A DNA stretch of 12,965 nt from Candidatus Omnitrophota bacterium (GTDB lineage Bacteria > Verrucomicrobiota > Verrucomicrobiia > Limisphaerales > UBA1319): positions 1 to 12,965 of the forward strand of contig JAMCZD010000352.1 of assembly GCA_023473405.1 (NCBI GenBank). The letters run 5' to 3'. The notes under the pieces were generated by a model. The model saw only the letters and a program-made list of their open reading frames with translations. It searched no databases and had not been told where the DNA came from. Position 1 is the stretch's first letter. Each line of letters starts with the position of its first letter. The position numbers and the translations under genes are program-made. Shown here piece by piece: positions 1 to 7,214 of the stretch.

Positions 1-51
1 ATGGATTAAACCAACGACGAGTTCCGGAAGTCATGGGCAGCCGATTACAAG

Positions 52-1914
52 ATGACGGGCGACAAGCTATCGTATTGGTGGAAAGGGGCCTGGCCGTATG
101 AGGGCGGGGGTTACTGGTTTGATGGCCTGCTCAGGCTGGGCTATGCGCTGCATGATGATTTGCCTATCAAGAAGGCCCGGGCCCGTCTTGATGTAGTGGT
201 CGATCATATGAACACGAACAGCATTTTGTTCATGTGGTGGCTCGACAAGAATAATCCCGAACACATGAAAGCGGCCGCCAAACAAGACGGCGGCGAGGCG
301 CAGGAGTGGCCCATCTGGACTAACGGTTTCATGGGGCGTTCCCTGGCCGCTTATTACGCGGCCACGGGAGACAAACGTGTCTTGCGGGCATTGGTGCTGG
401 CCTACGGCGGCAATCCCAGTTTGATAGGTAAAGGATTCGCGCTGTCGAATCCGTGGGCGGCGTTTGAAACCTATACCTGGAGCGGCAACAACGCGATCAA
501 GGATGCGCTGACCGATCTGTATGCCAAGAACGCAATTGAAACACCGGAGCCGAACAAGATCGTTAGACTGTATGAATCCTGGTATAACCGGATGCCCAAC
601 GAGAACCTTCCCTGGTATAAACAACCAGACCATACGGTCCACTTCAACGAAAGCGTTATCCCATGGGCAATTGGTTATCTATGGACGGGCAAGCGCGAGT
701 TTCTCGAGGCCGCTTGCCGGTGGTATGCGATCATCGAACGGGGAGACGACGGCATGCAACCCTATGGTGTGCCGGTCGGAGACGAGAACTTCGGGCCTAC
801 CGGTTCATTTCGGGGAACCGAGACCTGCAACGTGTCCTCCTATATGTGGAGCCAAATCACCTTGCTGCGAGTGGCCGGCCAGGGGTTGATGGCGGACCGG
901 GTGGAACGTGCCTTCTTCAATGCCGCGCCAGCCGTCGTAACCCGCGACTTCATGGGCCACGTTTATGATCAAGCACCCAACCGCATCAGTAAGGAATTCC
1001 CCGGCGGCGGTCCGTTTCTTTACCAGAAAACACACTGGCCACTTTGCTGCACCGCGAGTCTGAATCGCATGCTGCCTTACTACGTAACGCACATGTGGCT
1101 GGCTACCTACGACAACGGATTGGCCGCCGCATGTTATGGTCCTTGCAAAGTCACCGCTTTGGCGGCCAACCATGTGCCGGTGGAATTGGATTGCAAGACC
1201 GATTATCCGTTCAATGATTTTATTGATATTACGGTGAATCCGTCTCAAGAAGCCACATTCCCGCTTCTCTTCCGGATTCCGGGGTGGTGTGCCAAACCCG
1301 AGATCACCCTGAACAACTCCGCCTGCAATGTCGCGGCCGATCCCGACGGCTTTGTGCGCATTGAGCGGGTTTGGGAAAAGGGCGATAATATCCGCCTCCG
1401 GTTCCCCATGGCCGTTAGCGTCAAAATGGGGCATGACAACGATGCCAAAGACACGCCCTATGCCACGGTCAGCTATGGGCCACTCCTGTTTGCGTTGCCG
1501 ATTCCGGACACTACCGACGCCAATTCGCCCGACGAATCATGCCGTTGGAATTATGCGCTGGACGCGGAGGGGCAGGACCCGGCTTCGGATATTACGGTCG
1601 AACGCGGACCGATGCCCGGCAGATGGAATTGGCCGTTGGAATCGCCGTTGAAATTGCACGTCCCCATGAGGAGTTTTGATTGGAAGCCCGTGACCCGCCG
1701 TGCACTGCCTGACGAACCGGTCGGCAAAGGCGAGGCGTCGCCGTTCCAGCCCGGGAAGATAGTAACCATGCTGCCGGCAAAACCGGTCGTCACAGATGCG
1801 GATTCGGATCAGGTCACTCTGGTTCCCTACGGCTGCACCAAGTTCCGGATTTCGATGTTTCCGGTTACGGAAGATGCGTTCGAGGCACTGGAATCGGACA
1901 AGAAAGGGAATTAA
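52..1914 (+). CDS. GH127/DUF1680 beta-L-arabinofuranosidase-like glycoside hydrolase, N-terminus missing
   Basis: This is a glycoside hydrolase of the GH127/DUF1680 group, which removes beta-L-arabinofuranose or related sugars using a cysteine nucleophile held in a zinc site. Counting from the ATG at 52 (620 aa), E257 and C259 (motif GTETC) and the pair C332-C333 (motif PLCCTA) match the Glu/three-Cys zinc cluster of HypBA1, with C332 the expected nucleophile. E245 in GDENF sits where the acid/base glutamate is expected. The C-terminal beta-rich part ends with LVPYGCTKFRIS, typical of the family. No signal peptide is visible. The ATG at 52 has no clear ribosome binding site, and the family usually has about 60-80 further residues before the YWFDGL region. 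Coding-like sequence continues upstream to position 10, where an in-frame TAA at 7-9 interrupts it. The true gene is therefore probably truncated at the window edge, frameshifted or broken. The family call is secure; the exact substrate is not. Confidence 0.85.
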   Translation: MTGDKLSYWWKGAWPYEGGGYWFDGLLRLGYALHDDLPIKKARARLDVVVDHMNTNSILFMWWLDKNNPEHMKAAAKQDGGEAQEWPIWTNGFMGRSLAAYYAATGDKRVLRALVLAYGGNPSLIGKGFALSNPWAAFETYTWSGNNAIKDALTDLYAKNAIETPEPNKIVRLYESWYNRMPNENLPWYKQPDHTVHFNESVIPWAIGYLWTGKREFLEAACRWYAIIERGDDGMQPYGVPVGDENFGPTGSFRGTETCNVSSYMWSQITLLRVAGQGLMADRVERAFFNAAPAVVTRDFMGHVYDQAPNRISKEFPGGGPFLYQKTHWPLCCTASLNRMLPYYVTHMWLATYDNGLAAACYGPCKVTALAANHVPVELDCKTDYPFNDFIDITVNPSQEATFPLLFRIPGWCAKPEITLNNSACNVAADPDGFVRIERVWEKGDNIRLRFPMAVSVKMGHDNDAKDTPYATVSYGPLLFALPIPDTTDANSPDESCRWNYALDAEGQDPASDITVERGPMPGRWNWPLESPLKLHVPMRSFDWKPVTRRALPDEPVGKGEASPFQPGKIVTMLPAKPVVTDADSDQVTLVPYGCTKFRISMFPVTEDAFEALESDKKGN

Positions 1915-1924
1915 ACTTGGCTTT

Positions 1925-2269
1925 ATGGAAGATAGCGCGAAGAAGAGCCCGATGGAATGGGGCGCTCAGCCTGTTAAGGTTGTCGATCTTGTGAACTACC
2001 AGGCCGGCGCAGTGGTTAGCCGCGAGATTCTCAAGAAGACAAATGGCAAGGTCACCTTGTTTGCCTTTGACGAGGGAGAGGGACTCAGTGAGCACACCTC
2101 TCCCTTCGACGCCCTCGCGAATGTCGTCGAAGGCGAGGCTGAGATCAGTGTCGCGGGACAAGCCCACCGGGTCCAGGCAGGCCAAATCATCCTGATGCCC
2201 GCCAACCAACCCCACGCGCTCAAAGCGCTCAAGCGTTTCAAGATGATTCTCGTCATGGTCCGGTCGTGA
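1925..2269 (+). CDS. small single-domain cupin protein
   Basis: A 114-residue cupin made of one beta-barrel domain. H57 (SEHTSPFDA), followed by a glycine-rich turn (VVEGEAEISVAG), forms the first cupin motif, and GQIILMPANQPHAL (86-99, H97) forms the second. Only a reduced set of metal ligands is visible, so metal binding is possible but not certain. Small cupins of this kind often act as sugar- or ligand-binding, isomerase-like or regulatory proteins, and nothing here fixes a reaction. The ATG at 1925 lies 10 bp after the stop of the glycoside hydrolase, which suggests co-transcription. The reading frame is open further upstream to 1796, but that part lies inside the hydrolase gene and has no cupin similarity, so the start at 1925 is preferred. 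An AAGGGA stretch near 1904 is too distant to be a convincing ribosome binding site. Confidence 0.85.
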   Translation: MEDSAKKSPMEWGAQPVKVVDLVNYQAGAVVSREILKKTNGKVTLFAFDEGEGLSEHTSPFDALANVVEGEAEISVAGQAHRVQAGQIILMPANQPHALKALKRFKMILVMVRS

Positions 2270-2284
2270 TCCACGGACCGTGGC
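2252..2284 (+). other. hairpin spanning the cupin stop codon
   Basis: The segments 2252-2262 and 2274-2284 can pair over 11 positions with a few G-T wobbles, leaving an 11-nt loop that contains the cupin stop codon. The core arms are GGTCCG and CGGACC. The downstream arm is also part of a perfect dyad, CCACGG-A-CCGTGG (2271-2283). No T-run follows, so this is not a classical intrinsic terminator. It could still slow transcription or protect the mRNA end after the hydrolase-cupin pair. Confidence 0.35.
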
Positions 2285-2319
2285 GTGAGCTGGGATCGAG
2301 ACAGGGTTGTTGACCGATT

Positions 2320-2346
2320 GCCTGGCCGCCGATCGACGCTTGACCG
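2320..2346 (+). repeat. TTGACCG direct repeat, 20 bp apart
   Basis: The heptamer TTGACCG occurs at 2320-2326 and again at 2340-2346. The 20-bp spacing is close to two DNA turns. It lies in the 202-bp gap before the hybrid kinase, so it could be a binding site for a regulator, but the unit is short and chance is possible. No convincing -35/-10 pair was found in the gap. Confidence 0.25.
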
Positions 2347-2457
2347 GCCGCGGGTCCTCTGTGAGATTTGTACGTTAAAACAGTGATAACAAGACGTGCC
2401 AATGCGCGGGGGGCAACCGGGGGTGGAAGCCAGGCATCAACCGGTGCCGATCATCGG

Positions 2458-2465
2458 GGAGAAGG
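2458..2465 (+). promoter_or_regulatory. ribosome binding site deciding a TTG start
   Basis: GGAGAAGG lies 6 nt before the TTG at 2472. This is the best Shine-Dalgarno sequence in the window and supports TTG 2472 as the start of the large hybrid kinase. A short dyad, CCGAT-C-ATCGG (2447-2457), lies immediately upstream of it. Confidence 0.6.
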
Positions 2466-2471
2466 TCTGTC

Positions 2472-5400
2472 TTGCGTTCAATCTCGCGGGAGAATCCATC
2501 CGAGAATCTTCACCCCATTCATCCTTTGACACGATCTGATCATGAGGCTGCGCGATTGGCTGCCTTGCGCAGTTATGAAATCCTGGATACACCGCCGGAG
2601 GATGCATTCGATGATTTGACGCGACTGGCGGCCCAGGTTTGCGGCACCCCCATTGCGGCAATCGGTTTCCTGGACGAATCACGCCAATGGCTCAAGTCCA
2701 AGGTGGGCCAGGAGATCACCGAGACGCCGCGCGAGTTTTCGTTTTGCGAGCACGTGGTGCGCCGGGGGGAGTTGATGGTGGTTGAAGATGTCTCGGCGGA
2801 CGCTCAATTTGCCGGCAATCCGATGGTTCTAGGCGATCCTCACATCCGGTTTTACGCGGGGACACCCTTAATCGATCACGAAGGATTCGGTTTGGGTGTA
2901 TTCTGCGTGATTGATCGTGTGCCCCGGCAACTTGCGCCCGAGCAAGCCGAGACTCTGCGCATCCTCAGCCGCCAGGTCATGATTCAGCTCGAAGCGCGGC
3001 GAAATTCAGTCGAACTCTCGCGCGCCTTGTCGGAGCAGCAGCGAATCCAGGAGGCGTTGAAGGATTCGGACGCGTTTTATCAGTCGCTGGTTGAAGGCAT
3101 ACCGCAGAACCTGTTTCGAAAGGACGCCCAGGGCCGGTACACATTCGCCAATCACCGCTTCTGCGCCACGCTGGGAAAATCGCCCGAAGAAATCGTCGGG
3201 CAAACCGATTTCGATTTTTTCCCCGCTGAATTGGCCCAAAAATTTCATCGGGACGATCGTCGCGTGATGGAATCGCGGCGGGCCTTGGACATCATCGAAG
3301 CCCACAATTTTCCAGGCGGCAACAAGATATTCGCGCACATCGTCAAGACTCCAATCCTGGATGCGGAAGGCAAGGCGATTGGAATTCAGGGAGTTTTTTG
3401 GGATGTCAGTGAGCGCAAGCGGATTGAAGAAGCCTTGGCCCATGAACGCGAGTTGATGCGCACGCTCATCAACAACGTGCCCGATTATATCTATTTCAAA
3501 GACGCCCAATCGCGTTTCTTGAAGATCAATCTCCCCCTGTCGCGCCGCTTCAACCTTGGCGATCCGAGCGAGGCGATGGGCAAGACTGATTTCGACTTTT
3601 TTACCGAGGAACACGCCCGCCTGGCATTCGAGGATGAACAGGCAATCATGCGCACTGGCCAGCCTATCATAGGCAAGATTGAAAAGGAAACCTGGCCCGA
3701 CGGGATGCAGACCTGGGCGTTTACCAGCAAGATGCCGTTGCGCAATAAATCCGGCGAAATCATCGGCACCTTCGGCATCTCTAAGGACATCACCGATCTA
3801 AAAAATGCGGAAGACCAACTGGCCTACCAGCGGGATTTGCTCCAGGCTTTGCTGGACAACGTGCCGGACAGCATCTATTTCAAGGACCTCGAATCACGAT
3901 TCCTGGTTGGCAGCAAGGCATTGGCCAATCGGTTGGGCCTTTCGTCCCCCGAACAGATTGCCGGCAAGAACGATTTTGATTTTCACCCCGAACACCAGGC
4001 ACAGGGTTTCTACCGTGACGAACAGGAGATCATCCGGACCGGCCGTCCAATCATCGGCAAGACCGAGATGGAAACCCTGCCCGACGGCAGCGTGACCTGG
4101 GCCCTGACCACCAAGATGCCGCTGCGCAACAAGGACGGTAAGATCATCGGCACCATCGGCGTCGCGAAGGACATCACCTCCCTGAAACAGACCGAGGCGG
4201 AACTGCAACTTGCACGCGACGCCGCCCTCGAATCGGCCCGCCTCAAGTCCGAGTTCCTGGCCAATATGAGCCATGAAATCCGCACCCCTATGAACGCCAT
4301 CATCGGGATGACCGACCTGCTGCTCGAGACCGAGCTTACCGCCGAACAACGCGACTTTGCCGAGACGACTCGCGGCAGCGTCAATGCCTTGTTGACGGTA
4401 ATCAACGATATCCTGGACTTCTCGAAGATCGAGGCCGGCAAATTGACTTTCGAGACGATCGACTTTGATTTGCTGACAGTAGTCGAGGGCGCGGTCGAAT
4501 TGCTCGCCTCCCGATCCCAGGCCAAAGGCATCGAATTAATATCTTGGCTCCATCCCGAGACGCCAACACGCTTGCGAGGCGATCCGAGCCGCCTGCGCCA
4601 GGTCCTCGTAAACCTCCTAAGCAACGCCGTGAAGTTTACCGACCAAGGCGAGGTTGTTCTTCGGGTTTCGAAAATCCGCGAAACCGCCGCCCAGGTCGTC
4701 ATTCGTTTCAGTGTCACAGATACCGGCATAGGCATTCCTGATGCCCTGCGCCCAAGGCTGTTTCAACCATTCATGCAGGCGGACGGCTCATTGACCCGAA
4801 GATATGGCGGCACGGGTTTGGGTTTGGTCATTTCCAAACACCTCGTAGAATTGATGAACGGCCGAATCGGGTTCGAGAGCGAGGCGGGCCACGGATCAAC
4901 CTTCTGGTTCACCGCCCATTTGGGAAAACAATCCGAACGGGCCGAGGTCACGGAAGGCGCCAGCCTGGCCGGGCTGCGAGCTTTGATTGTCGCTGACAAT
5001 GCCACGCATCGGCGAATTTTATCCCGTCAATTGGCCGCTTGGGGCATGAAAGACAATCAAGCCGCCGGCGCCGAAGACGCCCTTCGCATCCTGCGTCATG
5101 AGGGCGTTGCCGGATGTCCCTATGATCTGGTTATCCTCGACCAGCAAATGCCTTCGATGGATGGCTTGGCCTTGGCCCGCATCATCAAGGATGATCCGGC
5201 CATCGCCACAGTCCAACTGGTGATGTTGACCTCTCTGCGGCAACACCTCGAACCGGAAGATCTTAAGTCGGTTGGCATCGCCGCTTGCCTGGTGAAACCG
5301 GTCAAGCAATCGCGCCTGTATGACTGCCTGGCCATGGTGCTTGGCGGCGGAGAAAACGCTGCCTCGGAAAACGCCAAACCAACACCGGCTCTGCCCACTA

Positions 5401-6221
5401 GGCCACTGAACGACACCGCCGGCCATAAAGACATCAATATTCTCCTGGCAGAAGACAATCCCGTAAATCAAAAGGTTGCCTTGAGCCAGTTGCAAAAACT
5501 TGGCTACTCGGCCGATGCTGTTCCTAATGGCCGGAAAGTACTCGAAGCCCTCGATCGAGCCCGTTACGACGTGGTCCTGATGGATTCACAAATGCCCCAG
5601 ATGGACGGCTACGAAGCCACCCGCCGCATCCGGGAAAAGGAAGCCGCCGACCCGGCTACCCCAAAGCGCTCCCCCATCTATGTCATCGCACTCACCGCCA
5701 ATGCGCTGCAGGGAGACCGGGAAAAATGCCTGGATGCCGGGATGAATGACTACGTCAGCAAACCGGTTCACTTGGCGGATTTGCAGGCCGCGCTGCAACG
5801 AGCCGTCAAGGTTTGCGCTTCGCGTCAGACCACTTCCGAAAACGATGCCTCAGGTTGCATAATAGACCCGGAAGCGTTGGCCAGCTTGCGCGATCTGCGC
5901 CGCCCCGGCCAACCCGATCCACTCCTCGAGTTGATCGATCTATTCCTCCGGGATGGCGAAGGACGGCTCCGTCAGATGGCGGACTCGCTGGCCCAGCGGA
6001 ATACCGTCGCCCTGGCCGCAACCGCTCACAGCCTTAAAGGGAGCGCCAGCAACTTGGGTTCTCAACGCCTGGCTGCCCTGTGTCTGGAATTGGAACAACT
6101 GACCAAGGCGGGCAAATGGTCTGAAGCAGGTTCAAAGTGGGGAGAAGTCCAAGAAGCATTCCGGTGTCTCCGGCAGGTTCTGGAGGCGGAAAAGCAAGCA
6201 CCAGATGGACTTGCCTCTTGA
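2472..6221 (+). CDS. hybrid sensor histidine kinase, GAF-PAS-PAS-PAS-HisKA-HATPase-REC-REC-HPt
   Basis: A 1249-residue hybrid histidine kinase without visible membrane segments, so probably cytoplasmic. Order of domains: GAF (about 25-180), three PAS domains starting near 206, 332 and 459, HisKA with H601 in the motif NMSHEIRTPMN, and an HATPase with N-box N718, D750 in VTDTGIGIP and GGTGLGL at 779-785. Two receivers follow: REC1 (D890, K942) and REC2 (E994-D995, D1038, K1097). An HPt domain with H1186 in TAHSLKGSASN ends the protein. This allows a multi-step phosphorelay H601 to Asp to H1186 and then to an external receiver, for which the NtrC-type regulator at 7215 is the nearest candidate. 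REC1 has A841-D842 where two acidic residues are usual. PAS2 and PAS3 are close copies of each other. The start is TTG with a strong ribosome binding site. The signal sensed is unknown. Confidence 0.95.
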   Translation: MRSISRENPSENLHPIHPLTRSDHEAARLAALRSYEILDTPPEDAFDDLTRLAAQVCGTPIAAIGFLDESRQWLKSKVGQEITETPREFSFCEHVVRRGELMVVEDVSADAQFAGNPMVLGDPHIRFYAGTPLIDHEGFGLGVFCVIDRVPRQLAPEQAETLRILSRQVMIQLEARRNSVELSRALSEQQRIQEALKDSDAFYQSLVEGIPQNLFRKDAQGRYTFANHRFCATLGKSPEEIVGQTDFDFFPAELAQKFHRDDRRVMESRRALDIIEAHNFPGGNKIFAHIVKTPILDAEGKAIGIQGVFWDVSERKRIEEALAHERELMRTLINNVPDYIYFKDAQSRFLKINLPLSRRFNLGDPSEAMGKTDFDFFTEEHARLAFEDEQAIMRTGQPIIGKIEKETWPDGMQTWAFTSKMPLRNKSGEIIGTFGISKDITDLKNAEDQLAYQRDLLQALLDNVPDSIYFKDLESRFLVGSKALANRLGLSSPEQIAGKNDFDFHPEHQAQGFYRDEQEIIRTGRPIIGKTEMETLPDGSVTWALTTKMPLRNKDGKIIGTIGVAKDITSLKQTEAELQLARDAALESARLKSEFLANMSHEIRTPMNAIIGMTDLLLETELTAEQRDFAETTRGSVNALLTVINDILDFSKIEAGKLTFETIDFDLLTVVEGAVELLASRSQAKGIELISWLHPETPTRLRGDPSRLRQVLVNLLSNAVKFTDQGEVVLRVSKIRETAAQVVIRFSVTDTGIGIPDALRPRLFQPFMQADGSLTRRYGGTGLGLVISKHLVELMNGRIGFESEAGHGSTFWFTAHLGKQSERAEVTEGASLAGLRALIVADNATHRRILSRQLAAWGMKDNQAAGAEDALRILRHEGVAGCPYDLVILDQQMPSMDGLALARIIKDDPAIATVQLVMLTSLRQHLEPEDLKSVGIAACLVKPVKQSRLYDCLAMVLGGGENAASENAKPTPALPTRPLNDTAGHKDINILLAEDNPVNQKVALSQLQKLGYSADAVPNGRKVLEALDRARYDVVLMDSQMPQMDGYEATRRIREKEAADPATPKRSPIYVIALTANALQGDREKCLDAGMNDYVSKPVHLADLQAALQRAVKVCASRQTTSENDASGCIIDPEALASLRDLRRPGQPDPLLELIDLFLRDGEGRLRQMADSLAQRNTVALAATAHSLKGSASNLGSQRLAALCLELEQLTKAGKWSEAGSKWGEVQEAFRCLRQVLEAEKQAPDGLAS

Positions 6222-6268
6222 AGCGTGTCTTCAAAGCACGCTCCCATCGGCCCATCCACACCAACCCG

Positions 6269-6943
6269 ATGCCTTACCAAGCCATGAATCCAGCTAAACC
6301 TGTCACCCCAGGCGAACCCTCCCGCCAATCGCTCAAGCCAATCCCGCCGGACGGACCCTGTCGCACCCTCATCCTCATCCCTATCATTCATACGCAGGCC
6401 GACATGGGCGCACTGAGCCAAACCATTCGCCAAATGACCATACAGACCCTGGGAAAAACCGGCTGGGAACGCAAGGTCAATACTATCGAGGAATTGTGGC
6501 GCCGCATTGAAAAGGCCATCGGCGCGCGCGCCTTGAATTATCCCCAGGTTCGCCTCTACCAGGACGGCCTGCCCGTGTGCGGTCGAGAATCCGAGATCGT
6601 CAACGACCTGGCCAATGCGGGAAGCCGCAACCATCAACTCCTGCTTCGCCTGATGTCCAAGGGAGCCACGCTTATGGGGACGGAATCGGCTGAGCTTTTG
6701 GTGCAAGAATATCAATTTGTCAAACAGCTTTTGGATTCAAAAGAAAAAAGCGCCTCCGCGCCTCCCAAGGACCAACAAATCCAAGTCAGCCGCTCCCTGT
6801 TGAAACAACGCGACCAGGCTATTGCCAGCCGCATCAATGCGACACTCGAACCGGGAGAGACCGGGCTTCTGTTTTTAGGAATGCTGCATTCGGTGAATTC
6901 CTTTATTGAGCCCAAAATCGCCCTGATTCAATTGGACTATTGA
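6269..6943 (+). CDS. uncharacterised protein with two strand-plus-histidine motifs
   Basis: A 224-residue soluble protein that I do not recognise as any named family. The core begins with a hydrophobic strand ending in a histidine (LILIPIIHTQADMG, 34-47; H41). A central block follows (VRLYQDGLPVCG, 94-105; then NHQLLLRLMSKGATLMGTES, 121-140), then a Lys/Pro-rich linker (158-170), and finally RDQAIASRINATL (181-193) and GLLFLGMLHSV (199-209; H207). The arrangement of strand-His near each end, a central Glu and an Arg-Asp before the last strand faintly recalls the TraB/ChaN/EreA fold; this is inference only. The start is uncertain: ATG 6269 and ATG 6284 both lack a ribosome binding site, and the frame is open back to 6137 inside the kinase gene. 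It lies 47 bp after the kinase stop, so it is probably co-transcribed with it. Confidence 0.75.
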   Translation: MPYQAMNPAKPVTPGEPSRQSLKPIPPDGPCRTLILIPIIHTQADMGALSQTIRQMTIQTLGKTGWERKVNTIEELWRRIEKAIGARALNYPQVRLYQDGLPVCGRESEIVNDLANAGSRNHQLLLRLMSKGATLMGTESAELLVQEYQFVKQLLDSKEKSASAPPKDQQIQVSRSLLKQRDQAIASRINATLEPGETGLLFLGMLHSVNSFIEPKIALIQLDY

Positions 6944-7023
6944 TCTTCCTACCAAACTTCTAAGGTATTCACCTGATTGCGTCATTCGCCGTTCTTTAGG
7001 CACGCTTTCAAACTAGGAACCGG

Positions 7024-7029
7024 TATAGA
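7024..7029 (+). promoter_or_regulatory. possible -10 element (TATAGA)
   Basis: TATAGA lies in the 271-bp gap before the response regulator and resembles a housekeeping -10 box. No good -35 is seen 16-18 bp upstream. If real, transcription would start just before the dyad at 7038-7055. This is a weak call. Confidence 0.2.
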
Positions 7030-7037
7030 GTAATGGT

Positions 7038-7055
7038 GCTCGACTGCAGCCGAGC
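7038..7055 (+). promoter_or_regulatory. imperfect 18-bp palindrome, possible operator
   Basis: GCTCGACTGCAGCCGAGC is an inverted repeat centred on CTGCAG with one mismatched pair. It lies about 160 bp before the response regulator, a usual distance for an enhancer-like or operator site of an NtrC-type protein. It could be the binding site of that regulator, but no known consensus is matched. Confidence 0.35.
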
Positions 7056-7092
7056 GGGAAGGACGGTATCGAGCTTGCCCGCCCGGAGCCTG

Positions 7093-7109
7093 TGGTAGTC
7101 AGACTATCA
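7093..7109 (+). promoter_or_regulatory. 17-bp dyad, possible operator
   Basis: TGGTAGTCAGACTATCA has arms TGGTAGTC and GACTATCA around a single A, with one non-Watson-Crick position. Its centre is about 54-55 bp from the centre of the palindrome at 7038-7055, near five helical turns. The two sites differ in sequence, so they need not bind the same protein. Confidence 0.3.
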
Positions 7110-7214
7110 ACCGGGCCCGGGAGGGTTTCCGGCAACGCTTGGCGCGAGGAGCATCGAACACGCAAGAAAAATGGGGCGTAAGGTTGGCATCGCTTTGCCG
7201 GAATCGAAGTATGC

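Noticed and set aside
1796..1924. N-terminal extension of the cupin
   Set aside because: It lies inside the hydrolase gene in another frame, is Arg-rich and has no cupin features; ATG 1925 fits the family length.
4010..4735. Reverse-strand open frame of 241 codons
   Set aside because: It is a shadow of the kinase core of the hybrid sensor; its Ser/Arg-rich low-information protein shows no family features.
6137..6268. Extended start of the uncharacterised protein inside the hybrid kinase gene
   Set aside because: The extra residues are Arg/Ser/Pro-rich and overlap the HPt-coding end of the kinase, as expected for out-of-frame reading; no ribosome binding site is present.
7111..7120. CCGGGCCCGG palindrome
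   Set aside because: Short GC-only palindromes are expected by chance in GC-rich DNA, and the flanks do not extend the symmetry.
7185..7198. Sigma-54-like promoter (TGGCAT then TTTGC) just before the regulator
   Set aside because: The GG and GC elements are one base too close (11 instead of 12), and the implied transcription start would fall about 5 nt before the ATG, leaving no room for a ribosome binding site.
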